A stretch of DNA of 64,000 nt from Lutibacter profundi (GTDB lineage Bacteria; Bacteroidota; Bacteroidia; Flavobacteriales; Flavobacteriaceae): NCBI RefSeq assembly GCF_001543325.1, contig NZ_CP013355.1, positions 2,448,001-2,512,000 of the forward strand. Reading direction: 5' to 3'. Both the position numbers and the translations under genes were made by a program. Below, one piece after another: positions 1-9,344 of the stretch (within the stretch, counting starts at the first letter, position 1; every line of letters begins with the position of its first letter). The notes under the pieces are model-generated. The model was given only the letters and a program-made list of their open reading frames with translations. It was not told where the DNA came from and did no database searches.

Positions 1-41
1 CAGATGATTTACCTTTTTAAGTAAATCTATTACAATTTTAT

Positions 42-75
42 AAAAGAGAAAAGTGTATGCTTTTCTCTTTTTTTG
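42..75 (+). terminator. Intrinsic terminator of a gene lying upstream of the window
   Basis: Perfect 11-bp stem (AAAGAGAAAAG at 43-53, CTTTTCTCTTT at 60-70) with loop TGTATG, followed by a run of T. It lies just upstream of the aat promoter, so it probably ends a transcript entering from the left edge. Confidence 0.75.
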
Positions 76-81
76 TTTAGT

Positions 82-89
82 TATATTTG
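82..89 (+). promoter_or_regulatory. Bacteroidota-type -7 promoter element before aat
   Basis: TATATTTG matches the TAnnTTTG consensus of Bacteroidota housekeeping promoters. No good -33 TTTG is seen at the usual distance. The element overlaps a possible TTG start at 87, which argues for the ATG at 105 as the true start of aat. Confidence 0.5.
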
Positions 90-104
90 TTGAAATTATT
101 TAAG

Positions 105-767
105 ATGTATTTACTTTCAAAAGAATTGATATTTCCTCCAGTGCATTTAGCAAATGAAGATGGTTTGTTAGCTGTTGGCGGAGATTTATCTGCTGAAAGA
201 TTATTGTTAGCTTATAAAAGTGGGATTTTTCCTTGGTACAATCAAGGAGAACCAATTATATGGTATAGTCCAAACCCTAGAATGGTGTTATTTCCAAGGG
301 ATTTAAAAATTTCAAAAAGCATGAAACAAGTTATCCGTAGGGGTGATTTTACGGTTACTTTTAATCAAAATTTTTCAGAAGTAATTTCTAATTGTAAACA
401 AGTTTATAGACCTTCAGATCAAGGTAAAACTTGGATAACTGATGAAATGGAACAAGCATATATAAAATTACATAAGGAAGGAGTTGCAAAATCTGTTGAA
501 GTTTGGCAACATTTTGACTCTGCTCAATATAACAAAGAATTGGTTGGCGGATTGTATGGCGTAGATTTAGGAACTGTATTTTGTGGTGAAAGTATGTTTA
601 GTAAAGTAAGTAATGCTTCAAAATTGGCCTTTATATATTTGACTCAAAAATTAGAAAAAGAAAACTATAAATTAATTGATTGCCAAGTGTACAATTCTCA
701 TTTAGCTAGTTTAGGAGCCAAAGAAATAGGTAGAGATGAGTTTTTAACGTATCTAAATTTTGATTAG
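105..767 (+). CDS. aat: Leucyl/phenylalanyl-tRNA--protein transferase
   Basis: Transfers Leu or Phe from aminoacyl-tRNA to proteins with N-terminal Lys or Arg, making them N-degron substrates in the cytoplasm. Family motifs seen: the N-terminal GDLSAERLLLAYKSGIFPWY block, then WYSPNPRMVL, and near residue 160 the GGLYGVDLG...FCGESMFS block. The 220-residue length is normal for Aat. I start it at the ATG at 105 (MYLLSKELIFPP). An in-frame TTG at 87 would add six residues but lies inside the -7 promoter element. It is a single gene, probably transcribed alone, with the MazG-like gene 90 bases downstream behind its own promoter. Confidence 0.93.
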   Translation: MYLLSKELIFPPVHLANEDGLLAVGGDLSAERLLLAYKSGIFPWYNQGEPIIWYSPNPRMVLFPRDLKISKSMKQVIRRGDFTVTFNQNFSEVISNCKQVYRPSDQGKTWITDEMEQAYIKLHKEGVAKSVEVWQHFDSAQYNKELVGGLYGVDLGTVFCGESMFSKVSNASKLAFIYLTQKLEKENYKLIDCQVYNSHLASLGAKEIGRDEFLTYLNFD

Positions 768-828
768 AAAAAATAGGATTAAAGTGTTCTTAAAAAGAAG
801 AGTATACAAAATATTATTAGAAGTTCAC

Positions 829-836
829 TATCTTTG
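829..836 (+). promoter_or_regulatory. -7 promoter element before the MazG-like gene
   Basis: TATCTTTG fits TAnnTTTG. It covers an in-frame TTG at 834 that could be mistaken for a start, so the ATG at 858 is preferred. The -33 element is unclear. Confidence 0.5.
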
Positions 837-857
837 ATTTTTAGTAAAAATAATAAA

Positions 858-1184
858 ATGGATATTAAAAACGCTCAAATAATTGTTGATAATTGGATAA
901 AAGAACATGGAGTTCGTTATTTTAATGAGCTTACAAATATGGCTCAATTAACCGAGGAAGTTGGAGAAGTAGCTCGTATTATCGCTAGACGCTATGGAGA
1001 ACAAAGTGAAAAAGAGAGTGATAAAGGAAAAGATTTGGGAGAAGAATTGGCTGATGTAGTTTTTGTGGTGTTGTGTTTGGCAAACCAAACAGGAATTGAT
1101 TTACAAGAAGCTTTTGATAAAAAAATGGATGTTAAAACCAAACGTGATCACAATCGCCATCATAACAACACAAAATTAAAATAG
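858..1184 (+). CDS. MazG-like nucleotide pyrophosphohydrolase
   Basis: Small all-alpha NTP pyrophosphatase, probably clearing non-canonical or excess nucleoside triphosphates in the cytoplasm. The translation from ATG 858 has 108 residues. It carries the MazG metal-binding pattern: LTEEVGEVARII in the first half (ExxE) and GEELADVVFVVLCLANQ later (ExxD). It is a single-domain protein, much shorter than E. coli MazG, which has two MazG domains. The next gene begins two bases after its stop, so the two are probably cotranscribed. The substrate cannot be told from sequence. Confidence 0.85.
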   Translation: MDIKNAQIIVDNWIKEHGVRYFNELTNMAQLTEEVGEVARIIARRYGEQSEKESDKGKDLGEELADVVFVVLCLANQTGIDLQEAFDKKMDVKTKRDHNRHHNNTKLK

Positions 1185-1186
1185 AT

Positions 1187-1426
1187 ATGAATACGTATAA
1201 AAATCAGTCGTTTTTAAAATTAACAATTCGTTTTGGATTGGTGTTTTTAGTAATTGTTAGTGCTATAAAAATTATTATTTCTATTTTTAACCATAGCGGA
1301 ATTGACGGAATGATGGATGAGTATTTTTCACCAAATGGGTTTGAACAATTTGCAAAAACACAAGTTTTAATGTCGGCACTTTACGGTGCATTTATGGCAG
1401 GATATTACAGGTTTATAAAAAAATAA
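1187..1426 (+). CDS. Small membrane protein of unknown function
   Basis: Seventy-nine residues. I do not recognise the family. A hydrophobic segment at about residues 13-34 (FGLVFLVIVSAIKIIISIF) is a clear transmembrane helix. A second, weaker one near the C-terminus (VLMSALYGAFMAGYYRF) could make a hairpin, with a Lys-rich end. It follows the MazG-like gene by two bases, so it is probably its operon partner. A function in nucleotide clean-up is only suggested by position. Small proteins of this shape often follow housekeeping genes in Flavobacteriaceae. Confidence 0.6.
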   Translation: MNTYKNQSFLKLTIRFGLVFLVIVSAIKIIISIFNHSGIDGMMDEYFSPNGFEQFAKTQVLMSALYGAFMAGYYRFIKK

Positions 1427-1510
1427 CACCATAACTAGAAACAACGTAATTTTTTCGAAAGAAGCAAATTGTTTCATTGCATTCGAAATAATTAATTTCA
1501 GATTTCTAAT

Positions 1511-1585
1511 TATCACTTTGAGCGAAGTTGAAATGTTTTAATGAAATAATTTCACATAGATTTCTCGACTCCGCTCAAAATGACA
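1511..1585. repeat. REP-like inverted repeat (TGAGCG-AGT-GAA family)
   Basis: Two imperfectly complementary arms, CACTTTGAGCGAAGTTGAAA at 1514-1533 and TTTCTCGACTCCGCTCAAAA at 1561-1580, are separated by an AT-rich loop. It sits between the convergent ends of two genes and could also act as a terminator. Degenerate single arms of the same sequence occur three times in the arginine operon. Confidence 0.6.
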
Positions 1586-1600
1586 TTTAGGCATTTTTTA

Positions 1601-4600
1601 TCAATCTAAATTAATCAAGTCAATATCGCTTTGCTTTACTTTTTTATTGAGCTTTTTAACATCATTATCAAATACTGAATAAATTTTTGATAGCTCAGCA
1701 TCAATCAATTTTACAATTTCATTTTTAAATTCAATTGATTGATCTGTAGGTTTAAAATCACCTATTGAACTTAAAGAATTTAAATGTGCTAATTTGTTGT
1801 TTAGGCGAATTGGGAAATTTAAAGGATCTTGATTGCTTTTACTTTTTGTTTGATATAACACATTTTCATAGTTGGTTAATTCTTCTACAATTTTATCAGC
1901 CAAACCAATAATTTCTTTATTTTTTTCTTTATCTGAAATAGATGCTTTTAGCTGTTTTACTTGTTTTTTAACTTTTGTAATGTTTTTTAATGTTTTATGA
2001 ATTTCAGTTAATTTTTCTTGAATTTCAAGTATAAAATTAAATTGAGCTAATAAATCTTCTTCAGAAGCCGTGCTCCTTGGGTCTTTCAACAATGTGAAAT
2101 TTTGCTCAGAAACTACTTTCCCATTTTTAGTTAGTTTAATTGAATAATTACCAGGCAATGCTTTAGGCCCACTTAAAGATGCCCACCACAATATCATTCC
2201 TTTTATTTTTTCAGCATCAGGATATTGCATATTCCAATTAAATTGATTTGCTCCTTTTTTAACTTTTAGTTTTTCTTCTTGCTGTTTGGTATCTGGATTT
2301 GTTGAGAATGTTTTAATATGTTTCCCTAAATTATCAAAAAAAGATAGACTTAAGGTGTCTTTTTCATCAATATCTTTTACGTAATAATTAATAAGTACTC
2401 CTCCAGGGTGATTTTGACCAGCAGTTTTAGATTTTCGCTTACTTCCTCCCATACGATAAGTATCCATAGGTTTAAACATAAATAAATCATTTGAAATGAG
2501 CGTTTTATTAATTTGGTGTAAAGGAGTTAAATCATCAATAATCCAAAAAGAACGACCTTGAGTAGCTGCTATTAAATTATTATTCTTAACTGTCAAATCG
2601 GTAATAGGAACAATGGGTAAATTTAGTTGGAAAGGATTCCAATTTTTACCATCATCAAAACTTATATACATTCCTTTTTCTGTACCAGCATATAATAGCC
2701 CTTTTCTTTTTGGATCTGTACGTAATACTCTGGTGAAGTGTTCAGCATCAATTCCGTTGGTTAATAATTTCCAATTTTTACCATAATCTTCAGTTTTATA
2801 AATGTACGGTGCATAATCTCCTAATTTATAGCGAGTACCTACAATATAAGCTCCTCCAGCAGTAAATGGATCTACTTCAATAGCATTAATTAGCATCCAT
2901 TCAGGCATTTTTTTAGGAGTAACATTTTTCCAATTTTTACCACCGTCGGTTGTAAGATAAACCAAACCATCATCAGATCCTGTCCAAATTAAACCTTCTT
3001 CAAAAGGAGATTCTACTGCCGCAAAAATAGTTCCATAGTATTCTACACCAGTATTATCTTTGGTTATTGGACCTCCAGAAGCTTTAAGTGTTTTTGGATC
3101 ATTTCTTGTTAAATCTGGGCTAATAACTTCAAAAGATTGCCCTTCATTATACGTTACGTGTACAAAGTTAGAAGTTGTGTACATTTTCTTTTTATTGTGA
3201 GGGGAAAAGAAAATAGGGTAATTCCATTGAAAACGATATTTCATATCTTCAACTCCGTGACCCATTGGGTCATCGGGCCAAACATTAATTACTCGGCGTT
3301 CACCTGTTTTGTGATTTATTCTTGTTAATAAACCACCATAACTTCCGCCATAAACAATATCGTTATTTAATGGGTCTACTGCAATATGAGCGCTTTCTCC
3401 TCCAGCGGTACTTTCCCAATCACTTTCGCCAATATTTCCACCATTTGTTCGGTGAGCAATTCTAAATGTAGAATTATCTTGTTGGGCTCCATAAATTCGA
3501 TAAGGAAAATGATTATCTGTCACAACTCTGTATATTTGAGCTGTTGGTTGATTCATGTAGGTACTCCAATTTTCTCCTGCATCAAAACTAACTTGCGCTC
3601 CACCATCATCACCAATTATCATTCGTTGATTGTCTTCAGGTGCTATCCATAAATCATGATGATCTCCGTGAGGTGCATTAAATGTTTTAAATGTTTTCCC
3701 TCCATCTTTAGATTGGTGGTATCGAACATTTAAAACGTAAACGATATTCTCATCTTGTGTATCGGCATAAATACGTGTGTAATACCAAGCGCGTTGACGT
3801 AATTTACGTTCTTTATTAATTAATTTCCAAGTTTTTCCTGCATCGGTAGATTTGTAAATACCGCCATCTTTATTTTCTATTAGTGCCCATACAATATCAG
3901 AATTTACTGGAGAAACAGTAATTCCACTAATTCCCCAAATTCCTTTTGGAAGACCTTCATTTTTAGAAATATTTGTCCATGTTTCACCCTCATCAGTACT
4001 TTTCCAAAGGGCAGAGCCACTACCTCCACTAGATAAGCTATAAGGAGTTCTTCTTACATTCCAAGTTGTAGCATATAAAATTCTATAATTATTTGGGTCA
4101 ATTATTAAATCTACAGCACCTGCATTTGCATTTGAAAATAATACCTTTTTCCAAGATTTCCCACCATTAATAGACTTGTAAACACCTCTTTCTTCAGAAG
4201 GTTTATACAAATCTCCTAAAACTGCAGCAAATACAATATTAGAATTTTTAGGGTGGATGCGTACTCTTGGAATATGGCGCGATTTTTCTAAACCAATGTG
4301 TTGCCAAGTTTTTCCTGCATCTAAAGATTTCCACATACCATCTCCAGAAGATACATTACCACGAATGGTAACTTCACCATTACCAACATAAATTACATTA
4401 TTATCCGATTCGCTAACAGCTATAGCTCCAACTGAACCTCCAAAAAAACCATCAGAAATATTACTCCACGTATTACCAGCGTCGGTAGTTTTCCATATTC
4501 CACCGCCAGTTGCACCAAAATAAAACAGATTTGCTTTATTAGCAACACCAGTAACAGCGGCACTTCTTCCACCTCTAAAAGGGCCAATATTTCGCCATTC

Positions 4601-4708
4601 TATAGATTTATAAAACTCTTCATTAAATTTGGATACTGTTTTTTGAGCATTAACTTTGTACGCTAATATTAAGAATAGGCAACTTGCTAATAAAAAGTAT
4701 TTTTTCAT
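1601..4708 (-). CDS. Secreted VPS10/BNR-repeat (sortilin-like beta-propeller) protein
   Basis: A 1035-residue exported protein. Residues 1-21 form a Sec signal peptide ending VNA-Q. The following 700 or so residues are rich in BNR/Asp-box repeats of the type S-x-D-x-G-x-T-W (for example STDAGKTWKLI, SFDAGENWSTY, TTDGGKNWKNV), which build one or two large beta-propellers like those of VPS10/sortilin and sialidase-like proteins. The last 180 residues are Lys/Glu-rich and probably helical. Homologues are often labelled glycosyl hydrolase, but I see no catalytic residues to support a specific reaction. There is no obvious type IX sorting domain at the C-terminus. A role in periplasmic or surface binding or proteolysis-related processing is possible but unproven. 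Confidence 0.8.
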   Translation of the reverse strand: MKKYFLLASCLFLILAYKVNAQKTVSKFNEEFYKSIEWRNIGPFRGGRSAAVTGVANKANLFYFGATGGGIWKTTDAGNTWSNISDGFFGGSVGAIAVSESDNNVIYVGNGEVTIRGNVSSGDGMWKSLDAGKTWQHIGLEKSRHIPRVRIHPKNSNIVFAAVLGDLYKPSEERGVYKSINGGKSWKKVLFSNANAGAVDLIIDPNNYRILYATTWNVRRTPYSLSSGGSGSALWKSTDEGETWTNISKNEGLPKGIWGISGITVSPVNSDIVWALIENKDGGIYKSTDAGKTWKLINKERKLRQRAWYYTRIYADTQDENIVYVLNVRYHQSKDGGKTFKTFNAPHGDHHDLWIAPEDNQRMIIGDDGGAQVSFDAGENWSTYMNQPTAQIYRVVTDNHFPYRIYGAQQDNSTFRIAHRTNGGNIGESDWESTAGGESAHIAVDPLNNDIVYGGSYGGLLTRINHKTGERRVINVWPDDPMGHGVEDMKYRFQWNYPIFFSPHNKKKMYTTSNFVHVTYNEGQSFEVISPDLTRNDPKTLKASGGPITKDNTGVEYYGTIFAAVESPFEEGLIWTGSDDGLVYLTTDGGKNWKNVTPKKMPEWMLINAIEVDPFTAGGAYIVGTRYKLGDYAPYIYKTEDYGKNWKLLTNGIDAEHFTRVLRTDPKRKGLLYAGTEKGMYISFDDGKNWNPFQLNLPIVPITDLTVKNNNLIAATQGRSFWIIDDLTPLHQINKTLISNDLFMFKPMDTYRMGGSKRKSKTAGQNHPGGVLINYYVKDIDEKDTLSLSFFDNLGKHIKTFSTNPDTKQQEEKLKVKKGANQFNWNMQYPDAEKIKGMILWWASLSGPKALPGNYSIKLTKNGKVVSEQNFTLLKDPRSTASEEDLLAQFNFILEIQEKLTEIHKTLKNITKVKKQVKQLKASISDKEKNKEIIGLADKIVEELTNYENVLYQTKSKSNQDPLNFPIRLNNKLAHLNSLSSIGDFKPTDQSIEFKNEIVKLIDAELSKIYSVFDNDVKKLNKKVKQSDIDLINLD

Positions 4709-4794
4709 ATTGATTAGTTGATTTAAATTGAAAAAAAAATTAAAGAGTAAAGCTATTAAAAATTATTTTATTTTAAGTTATTAATTTAATAGGA

Positions 4795-6006
4795 ATGAAT
4801 TTATTGAAAATCAATAAAATAAATAAAAAAGTTAAAGGGAGTATTCAAATTACAGGCTCAAAAAGTGAAACAAATAGGTTGTTAATTTTGCAGCAATTTT
4901 ATCAAAATTTAAAAATTGAAAATAGTTCAAATTCTGATGATTCAAGGTTGATGCAAAAAGCATTAGCAACTACTTCAAATGAAATAAATATTGGTCATGC
5001 AGGTACGGCTATGCGCTTTTTAACGGCTTATTTTTCAGTAAAAGAAAATGCTGAAATTATTTTAACAGGTTCTCATAGAATGAAAAATAGGCCTATTAAA
5101 ATTTTAGTTGATGCACTAGTAACATTGGGTGCTAATATTCAATATTTAGAAAAAGAAGGGTATCCTCCTTTAAAAATTTTAGGTGAAAAATTAGTGAAAT
5201 ATTTTGTTGAAATTAATGGGAATGTTAGTAGTCAATATATTTCGGCATTGTTATTAATAGCTCCAACATTAAAAAAAGGATTGCAGTTAAAATTTAAGGG
5301 AGAAGTAACCTCAGTACCTTATATTAAAATGACGTTACAATTATTAGCTGAATTAGGTGTTGAATATTCTTGGGAAAACAATATTATTTCAATTCAGCCA
5401 AAACCAAAAATTAAGGATAAAACAATTACGGTTGAATCTGATTGGAGTTCTGCTTCTTATTTTTACAGCCTGTGTGCATTAAGTCCTAATTCTGAAATAA
5501 AATTAGCTTCTTATACTAAAAACAGTTTACAAGGCGATTCGGTTTTAGCAGTTATCTATAAAGATTTAGGTGTTGGAACAAGGTTTGAAGAGAACTCACT
5601 TGTACTTAGAAATAACAACACGTTAACTTTGAAGTCATTAAATGTCAACTTAATTAGCGCTCCAGATATTGCTCAAACAATTGCAGTTACTTGCTTTGGC
5701 TTGGGAATTGAATGTTTTTTATCAGGACTTCACACATTAAAAATAAAAGAAACGGATAGATTAGTTGCACTTAAAAATGAAATTGAAAAATTAGGTGGTG
5801 AAGTAGTTATTACGGATGAAACTTTACATTTAAAAGCTTCAACAAAAATTAAAGAGGATATATCTATTGCAACCTATGATGATCATAGAATGGCTATGGC
5901 ATTTGCACCTTTAGCCACAAGGGTATCAATTCAAATTGAAAATGCAAATGTAGTCTCAAAATCGTATCCAACTTTTTGGGAAGATTTTAAAAAAATGACC
6001 TGTTAA
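4795..6006 (+). CDS. aroA: 3-phosphoshikimate 1-carboxyvinyltransferase (EPSP synthase)
   Basis: Joins shikimate 3-phosphate and phosphoenolpyruvate in the sixth step of chorismate synthesis. Motifs seen: GSKSETNRLLIL near residue 21 (usually GSKSxxxR), GHAGTAMRFLTAYF near residue 76 (the PEP-binding GNxGT loop with Gly-His-Ala-Gly-Thr), SQYISALLLIAPTL, and KETDRLVALKNEIEKLGG. The 403 residues are slightly shorter than E. coli AroA (427). It is transcribed divergently from the BNR-repeat gene across an 86-base spacer. No other aro gene lies nearby. Confidence 0.92.
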   Translation: MNLLKINKINKKVKGSIQITGSKSETNRLLILQQFYQNLKIENSSNSDDSRLMQKALATTSNEINIGHAGTAMRFLTAYFSVKENAEIILTGSHRMKNRPIKILVDALVTLGANIQYLEKEGYPPLKILGEKLVKYFVEINGNVSSQYISALLLIAPTLKKGLQLKFKGEVTSVPYIKMTLQLLAELGVEYSWENNIISIQPKPKIKDKTITVESDWSSASYFYSLCALSPNSEIKLASYTKNSLQGDSVLAVIYKDLGVGTRFEENSLVLRNNNTLTLKSLNVNLISAPDIAQTIAVTCFGLGIECFLSGLHTLKIKETDRLVALKNEIEKLGGEVVITDETLHLKASTKIKEDISIATYDDHRMAMAFAPLATRVSIQIENANVVSKSYPTFWEDFKKMTC

Positions 6007-6038
6007 AACACACCAATACAAAGTTTTATTGCAAATCA

Positions 6039-6071
6039 CTTGACAACGCCTATGCCGATGTTGTATATTTG
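6039..6071 (+). promoter_or_regulatory. Promoter of queA
   Basis: CTTG at 6039-6042 and TATATTTG at 6064-6071 are 21 bases apart, close to the Bacteroidota TTTG-N19-TAnnTTTG promoter. It gives a leader of about 100 bases before the queA ATG. No structure of note was seen in that leader. Confidence 0.55.
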
Positions 6072-6182
6072 CGCTCATTCTATAAAAACACTTAAAATAA
6101 ACCTTTTAGAAGTTTCGCTTTACAAAGATTGAAAATAGCAAATAACCTATTTTAGGTAACCACTAAAAAAAATAATAAATAC

Positions 6183-7232
6183 ATGAAATTATCAAAGTTT
6201 AAATTTGAATTACCTGAAGGATTGTTAGCAGAATATCCTGCAGAACACAGAGATGAATCTCGCTTAATGGTTTTAGACAGAAAAAAACAAACTATTGAAC
6301 ATCATACATTTAAAGATTTAATTAATTATTTTGATGAAGGTGATTTAATGATTTTAAACAACACCAAAGTTTTTCCTGCTCGTATGTACGGTGAAAAAGA
6401 AAAAACAGGTGCAAGAATTGAAGTTTTTTTATTAAGAGAGCTAAATGCAGAAAGTAGATTATGGGATGTATTAGTTGATCCTGCTAGAAAAATTAGAATT
6501 GGAAACAAATTATTTTTTGGTGATGATGAGAGTTTGGTGGCAGAAGTTATTGACAATACAACTTCTAGAGGTAGAACATTGCGTTTCTTGTATGATGGTT
6601 CTTATGAGGAATTTAGAAAAAAATTACAAGAACTAGGCGAAACACCACTTCCAAAATATATTCAAAGAAAAGTTGAACCTAGTGATGCAGAACGTTACCA
6701 AACAATTTATGCAAAACATGAAGGAGCTGTTGCAGCACCAACTGCAGGATTACATTTTTCTAAACATTTAATGAAACGTTTAGAAATTAAAGGTATAGAT
6801 TTTTCAGAGGTTACATTGCATGTTGGTTTAGGAACTTTTAGCCCAGTAGAAGTTGAAGATTTATCAAAACATAAAATGGATTCAGAGAAGGCTATTGTTA
6901 CATCTGAAACTATAAAAATTGTAAATAATGCAATTGATAATAAAAAACGTATTTGCGCCGTTGGAACAACAGTTATGAGAGCACTAGAAAGTGCAGTTTC
7001 TTCAAATGGACATTTAAATACTTTTGATAGATGGACAAACAAATTTATTTTCCCTCCATACGATTTTAGTATTGCAAATAGTATGATTACAAATTTCCAT
7101 ACCCCAAAATCTACCTTAATGATGATGGCTGCGGCTTTTGCAGGGTACGATTTTTTAATGGAAGCTTATGAAGAAGCAGTTAAAGAAAAATATAAATTTT
7201 ACTCCTATGGAGATGCAATGCTAATTATTTAG
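6183..7232 (+). CDS. queA: S-adenosylmethionine:tRNA ribosyltransferase-isomerase
   Basis: Builds epoxyqueuosine in the anticodon of GUN-decoding tRNAs by moving the ribosyl part of SAM onto 7-aminomethyl-7-deazaguanine. The 349-residue protein matches QueA from end to end: the N-terminal [21 protein letters not shown], the [15 protein letters not shown] block, then [13 protein letters not shown] and [12 protein letters not shown] in the centre, and the C-terminal [14 protein letters not shown] 22-bp palindromic terminator follows the stop. No other queuosine gene is adjacent. Confidence 0.95.
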   Translation: MKLSKFKFELPEGLLAEYPAEHRDESRLMVLDRKKQTIEHHTFKDLINYFDEGDLMILNNTKVFPARMYGEKEKTGARIEVFLLRELNAESRLWDVLVDPARKIRIGNKLFFGDDESLVAEVIDNTTSRGRTLRFLYDGSYEEFRKKLQELGETPLPKYIQRKVEPSDAERYQTIYAKHEGAVAAPTAGLHFSKHLMKRLEIKGIDFSEVTLHVGLGTFSPVEVEDLSKHKMDSEKAIVTSETIKIVNNAIDNKKRICAVGTTVMRALESAVSSNGHLNTFDRWTNKFIFPPYDFSIANSMITNFHTPKSTLMMMAAAFAGYDFLMEAYEEAVKEKYKFYSYGDAMLII

Positions 7233-7257
7233 AAAAAATATAATTTATTAGTCATTT

Positions 7258-7285
7258 GATTCCCGCATATGCGGGAATCTTTTTA
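7258..7285 (+). terminator. Palindromic terminator after queA
   Basis: A perfect 22-bp palindrome (GATTCCCGCAT at 7258-7268 and its complement ATGCGGGAATC at 7269-7279) followed by TTTTT. It contains an in-frame ATG that would lengthen rlmN by 11 residues, which I discount. Confidence 0.75.
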
Positions 7286-7301
7286 TAAAGTTAATATTAA
7301 A

Positions 7302-8339
7302 ATGAACTCAAAAAAAGACATACGAGCTTTAACAAAAGATCAATTACGTAATTTTTTTGTAGAAAATGGCGATAAGGCATTTAGAGGCAATCAAGTGTAT
7401 GAATGGCTATGGAGTAAAAGCGCTCACACTTTTGAGGATATGACTAATATTTCAAAAGAAACACGCCATATGTTACAAAACAATTTTGTAATTAATCATA
7501 TTGAAGTTGATACAATGCAGCGTAGTAAAGATGGTACAGTTAAAAATGCCGTACGTTTATATGATGGATTAATTGTTGAATCGGTTCTAATTCCAACAGG
7601 AACTAGAACAACAGCTTGTGTATCTAGCCAGGTTGGCTGTAGTTTAGATTGTTTGTTTTGTGCTACAGCACGTTTAAAGAAAATGCGAAATTTAAACCCC
7701 GATGAAATTTACGATCAGGTAGCAGCAATTAACAAAGAAAGTTTATTATACTACAATCACAAATTATCAAATATCGTTTTTATGGGAATGGGAGAGCCCT
7801 TAATGAATTATAATAACGTGTTAAAAGCTATTGATAAAATAACTTCGCCAGAAGGTTTAGGAATGTCGCCAAAACGTATTACAGTTTCAACTTCGGGAGT
7901 GCCAAAAATGATTCGAAAATTAGCAGATGATGATGTGAAATTTAATTTAGCAGTGTCTTTACATTCAGCAATAGATGAAGTAAGAACAAAAATAATGCCT
8001 TTTAACCAAAACTTCCCACTTAAAGATTTAAAAGAAGCCTTAGAATATTGGTACGCAAAAACGGGTAGTAGAATTACGTATGAATATGTAGTTTGGAATG
8101 AAATTAATGATAATAAAGAAGCTATAATGGCATTGGTGCAATTTTGTAAATATGTACCTTGTAAGGTAAATTTAATAGAATACAATCCAATTGATGATGG
8201 AGATTTTAAACAGGCAAAACCACAGGCTATAGAAGATTATATTAGTATTTTAGAAATGAATGATATTATTGTAAATGTTCGCAGAAGCAGAGGAAAAGAT
8301 ATTGATGCTGCTTGTGGTCAATTAGCAAACAAAAGTTAA
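7302..8339 (+). CDS. rlmN: Dual-specificity rRNA/tRNA adenine-C2 methyltransferase
   Basis: Radical SAM enzyme that methylates C2 of adenosine 2503 in 23S rRNA and of adenosine 37 in some tRNAs. From ATG 7302 it has 345 residues. The radical-SAM cluster motif CX3CX2C is visible as CSLDCLFC inside CVSSQVGCSLDCLFCATA. The glycine-rich NIVFMGMGEPLMNY block and the C-terminal conserved DIDAACGQL, whose Cys forms the transient methyl adduct, are present. The ATG at 7269 lies inside the preceding terminator hairpin, so the start at 7302 (MNSKKDIRAL) is preferred. Confidence 0.94.
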   Translation: MNSKKDIRALTKDQLRNFFVENGDKAFRGNQVYEWLWSKSAHTFEDMTNISKETRHMLQNNFVINHIEVDTMQRSKDGTVKNAVRLYDGLIVESVLIPTGTRTTACVSSQVGCSLDCLFCATARLKKMRNLNPDEIYDQVAAINKESLLYYNHKLSNIVFMGMGEPLMNYNNVLKAIDKITSPEGLGMSPKRITVSTSGVPKMIRKLADDDVKFNLAVSLHSAIDEVRTKIMPFNQNFPLKDLKEALEYWYAKTGSRITYEYVVWNEINDNKEAIMALVQFCKYVPCKVNLIEYNPIDDGDFKQAKPQAIEDYISILEMNDIIVNVRRSRGKDIDAACGQLANKS

Positions 8340-8366
8340 ACTATTTTTCTTACTTTTGATTTCTTA

Positions 8367-9344
8367 ATGAAGCTAGTAGAACAAATAAAACAGCCAATAC
8401 TTCAAGAAATGGAACTCTTTGAGAGCAAGTTCAGAGAAGCCATGGCTACAAGAGTCCCGTTACTCAATAGAATTACCCATTATATTGTTAGGCGTAAAGG
8501 AAAACAAATGAGACCTATGTTTGTTTTTTTAGTAGCTAAAATGGTTTCTAATGGCAATTTTAGTGAGAGAACTTATCGCGGAGCATCATTAATTGAGTTA
8601 ATCCATACCGGATCGTTGGTTCATGATGATGTGGTTGATGAAAGTAATAAGAGAAGAGGTTTTTTCTCTATCAATGCCTTGTGGAAAAACAAAATAGCTG
8701 TTTTGGTTGGAGATTATTTGTTTTCTAAAAGTTTATTGCTCTCCATTGATAATGATGATTTTGATTTGTTAAAATTAATATCAGTTTCATTGAAAGATAT
8801 GACTGAAGGAGAATTATTACAAATTGAAAAAGCTAGAAAATTAAATATAACTGAAGATGTGTATTTTGAAATTATTCGCCAAAAAACGGCAACGCTAATT
8901 GCTGCATGTTGTGGTATTGGAGCAGCTTCTGTTGGAAGTGATAAGGAAGAAATTGAAAAAATGCGTTTATTTGGAGAATTAATAGGAATTGCATTTCAAA
9001 TAAAAGATGATTTATTTGATTATACTGACGCAAAAATTGGTAAGCCAACAGGGATTGATATTAAGGAACAGAAAATGACACTTCCGTTAATTTACGTATT
9101 AAATAATTGTTCTGAAAAAGAAAAAAAATGGTTGATAAACTCAGTTAAAAATCATAATAAAGATAAAAAAAGGGTCCAAGAAGTTATTGCTTTTGTGAAA
9201 GAAAATGGAGGTATTGAGTATACAATAACTAAAATGCAAGAGTACCAATCTAAAGCTTTAGAAATACTGGAAAAATATCCGAAATCTATTTACAAAAATT
9301 CTTTGTTAATGATGGTTAATTACGTAATTGAACGAAAAATTTAG
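8367..9344 (+). CDS. Polyprenyl diphosphate synthase
   Basis: Trans-prenyltransferase that condenses isopentenyl units onto an allylic diphosphate. The 325-residue sequence has both aspartate-rich motifs: LVHDDVVDESNKRRG near residue 87 (DDxxD) and IKDDLFDYTD near residue 212. Residues before the first motif and the overall length fit long-chain synthases that make the menaquinone side chain. A hexaprenyl or octaprenyl product is inferred from the lineage, not from sequence. Its stop overlaps the end of the convergent GH3 gene by four bases. Confidence 0.88.
   Translation: MKLVEQIKQPILQEMELFESKFREAMATRVPLLNRITHYIVRRKGKQMRPMFVFLVAKMVSNGNFSERTYRGASLIELIHTGSLVHDDVVDESNKRRGFFSINALWKNKIAVLVGDYLFSKSLLLSIDNDDFDLLKLISVSLKDMTEGELLQIEKARKLNITEDVYFEIIRQKTATLIAACCGIGAASVGSDKEEIEKMRLFGELIGIAFQIKDDLFDYTDAKIGKPTGIDIKEQKMTLPLIYVLNNCSEKEKKWLINSVKNHNKDKKRVQEVIAFVKENGGIEYTITKMQEYQSKALEILEKYPKSIYKNSLLMMVNYVIERKI

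Noticed and set aside
87-104. TTG start 18 bases upstream of aat
   Set aside because: It lies inside the TATATTTG promoter element, and family proteins begin near the ATG at 105.
834-857. TTG start upstream of the MazG-like gene
   Set aside because: It overlaps the TATCTTTG promoter element; the ATG at 858 matches the family start.
6052-6132. Small frame of 26 codons between aroA and queA (ATG CCG ATG TTG...)
   Set aside because: It overlaps the queA promoter and has no similarity, composition bias or hairpin to support it.
7269-7301. ATG extending rlmN by 11 residues
   Set aside because: It is in the centre of the 22-bp palindromic terminator of queA.
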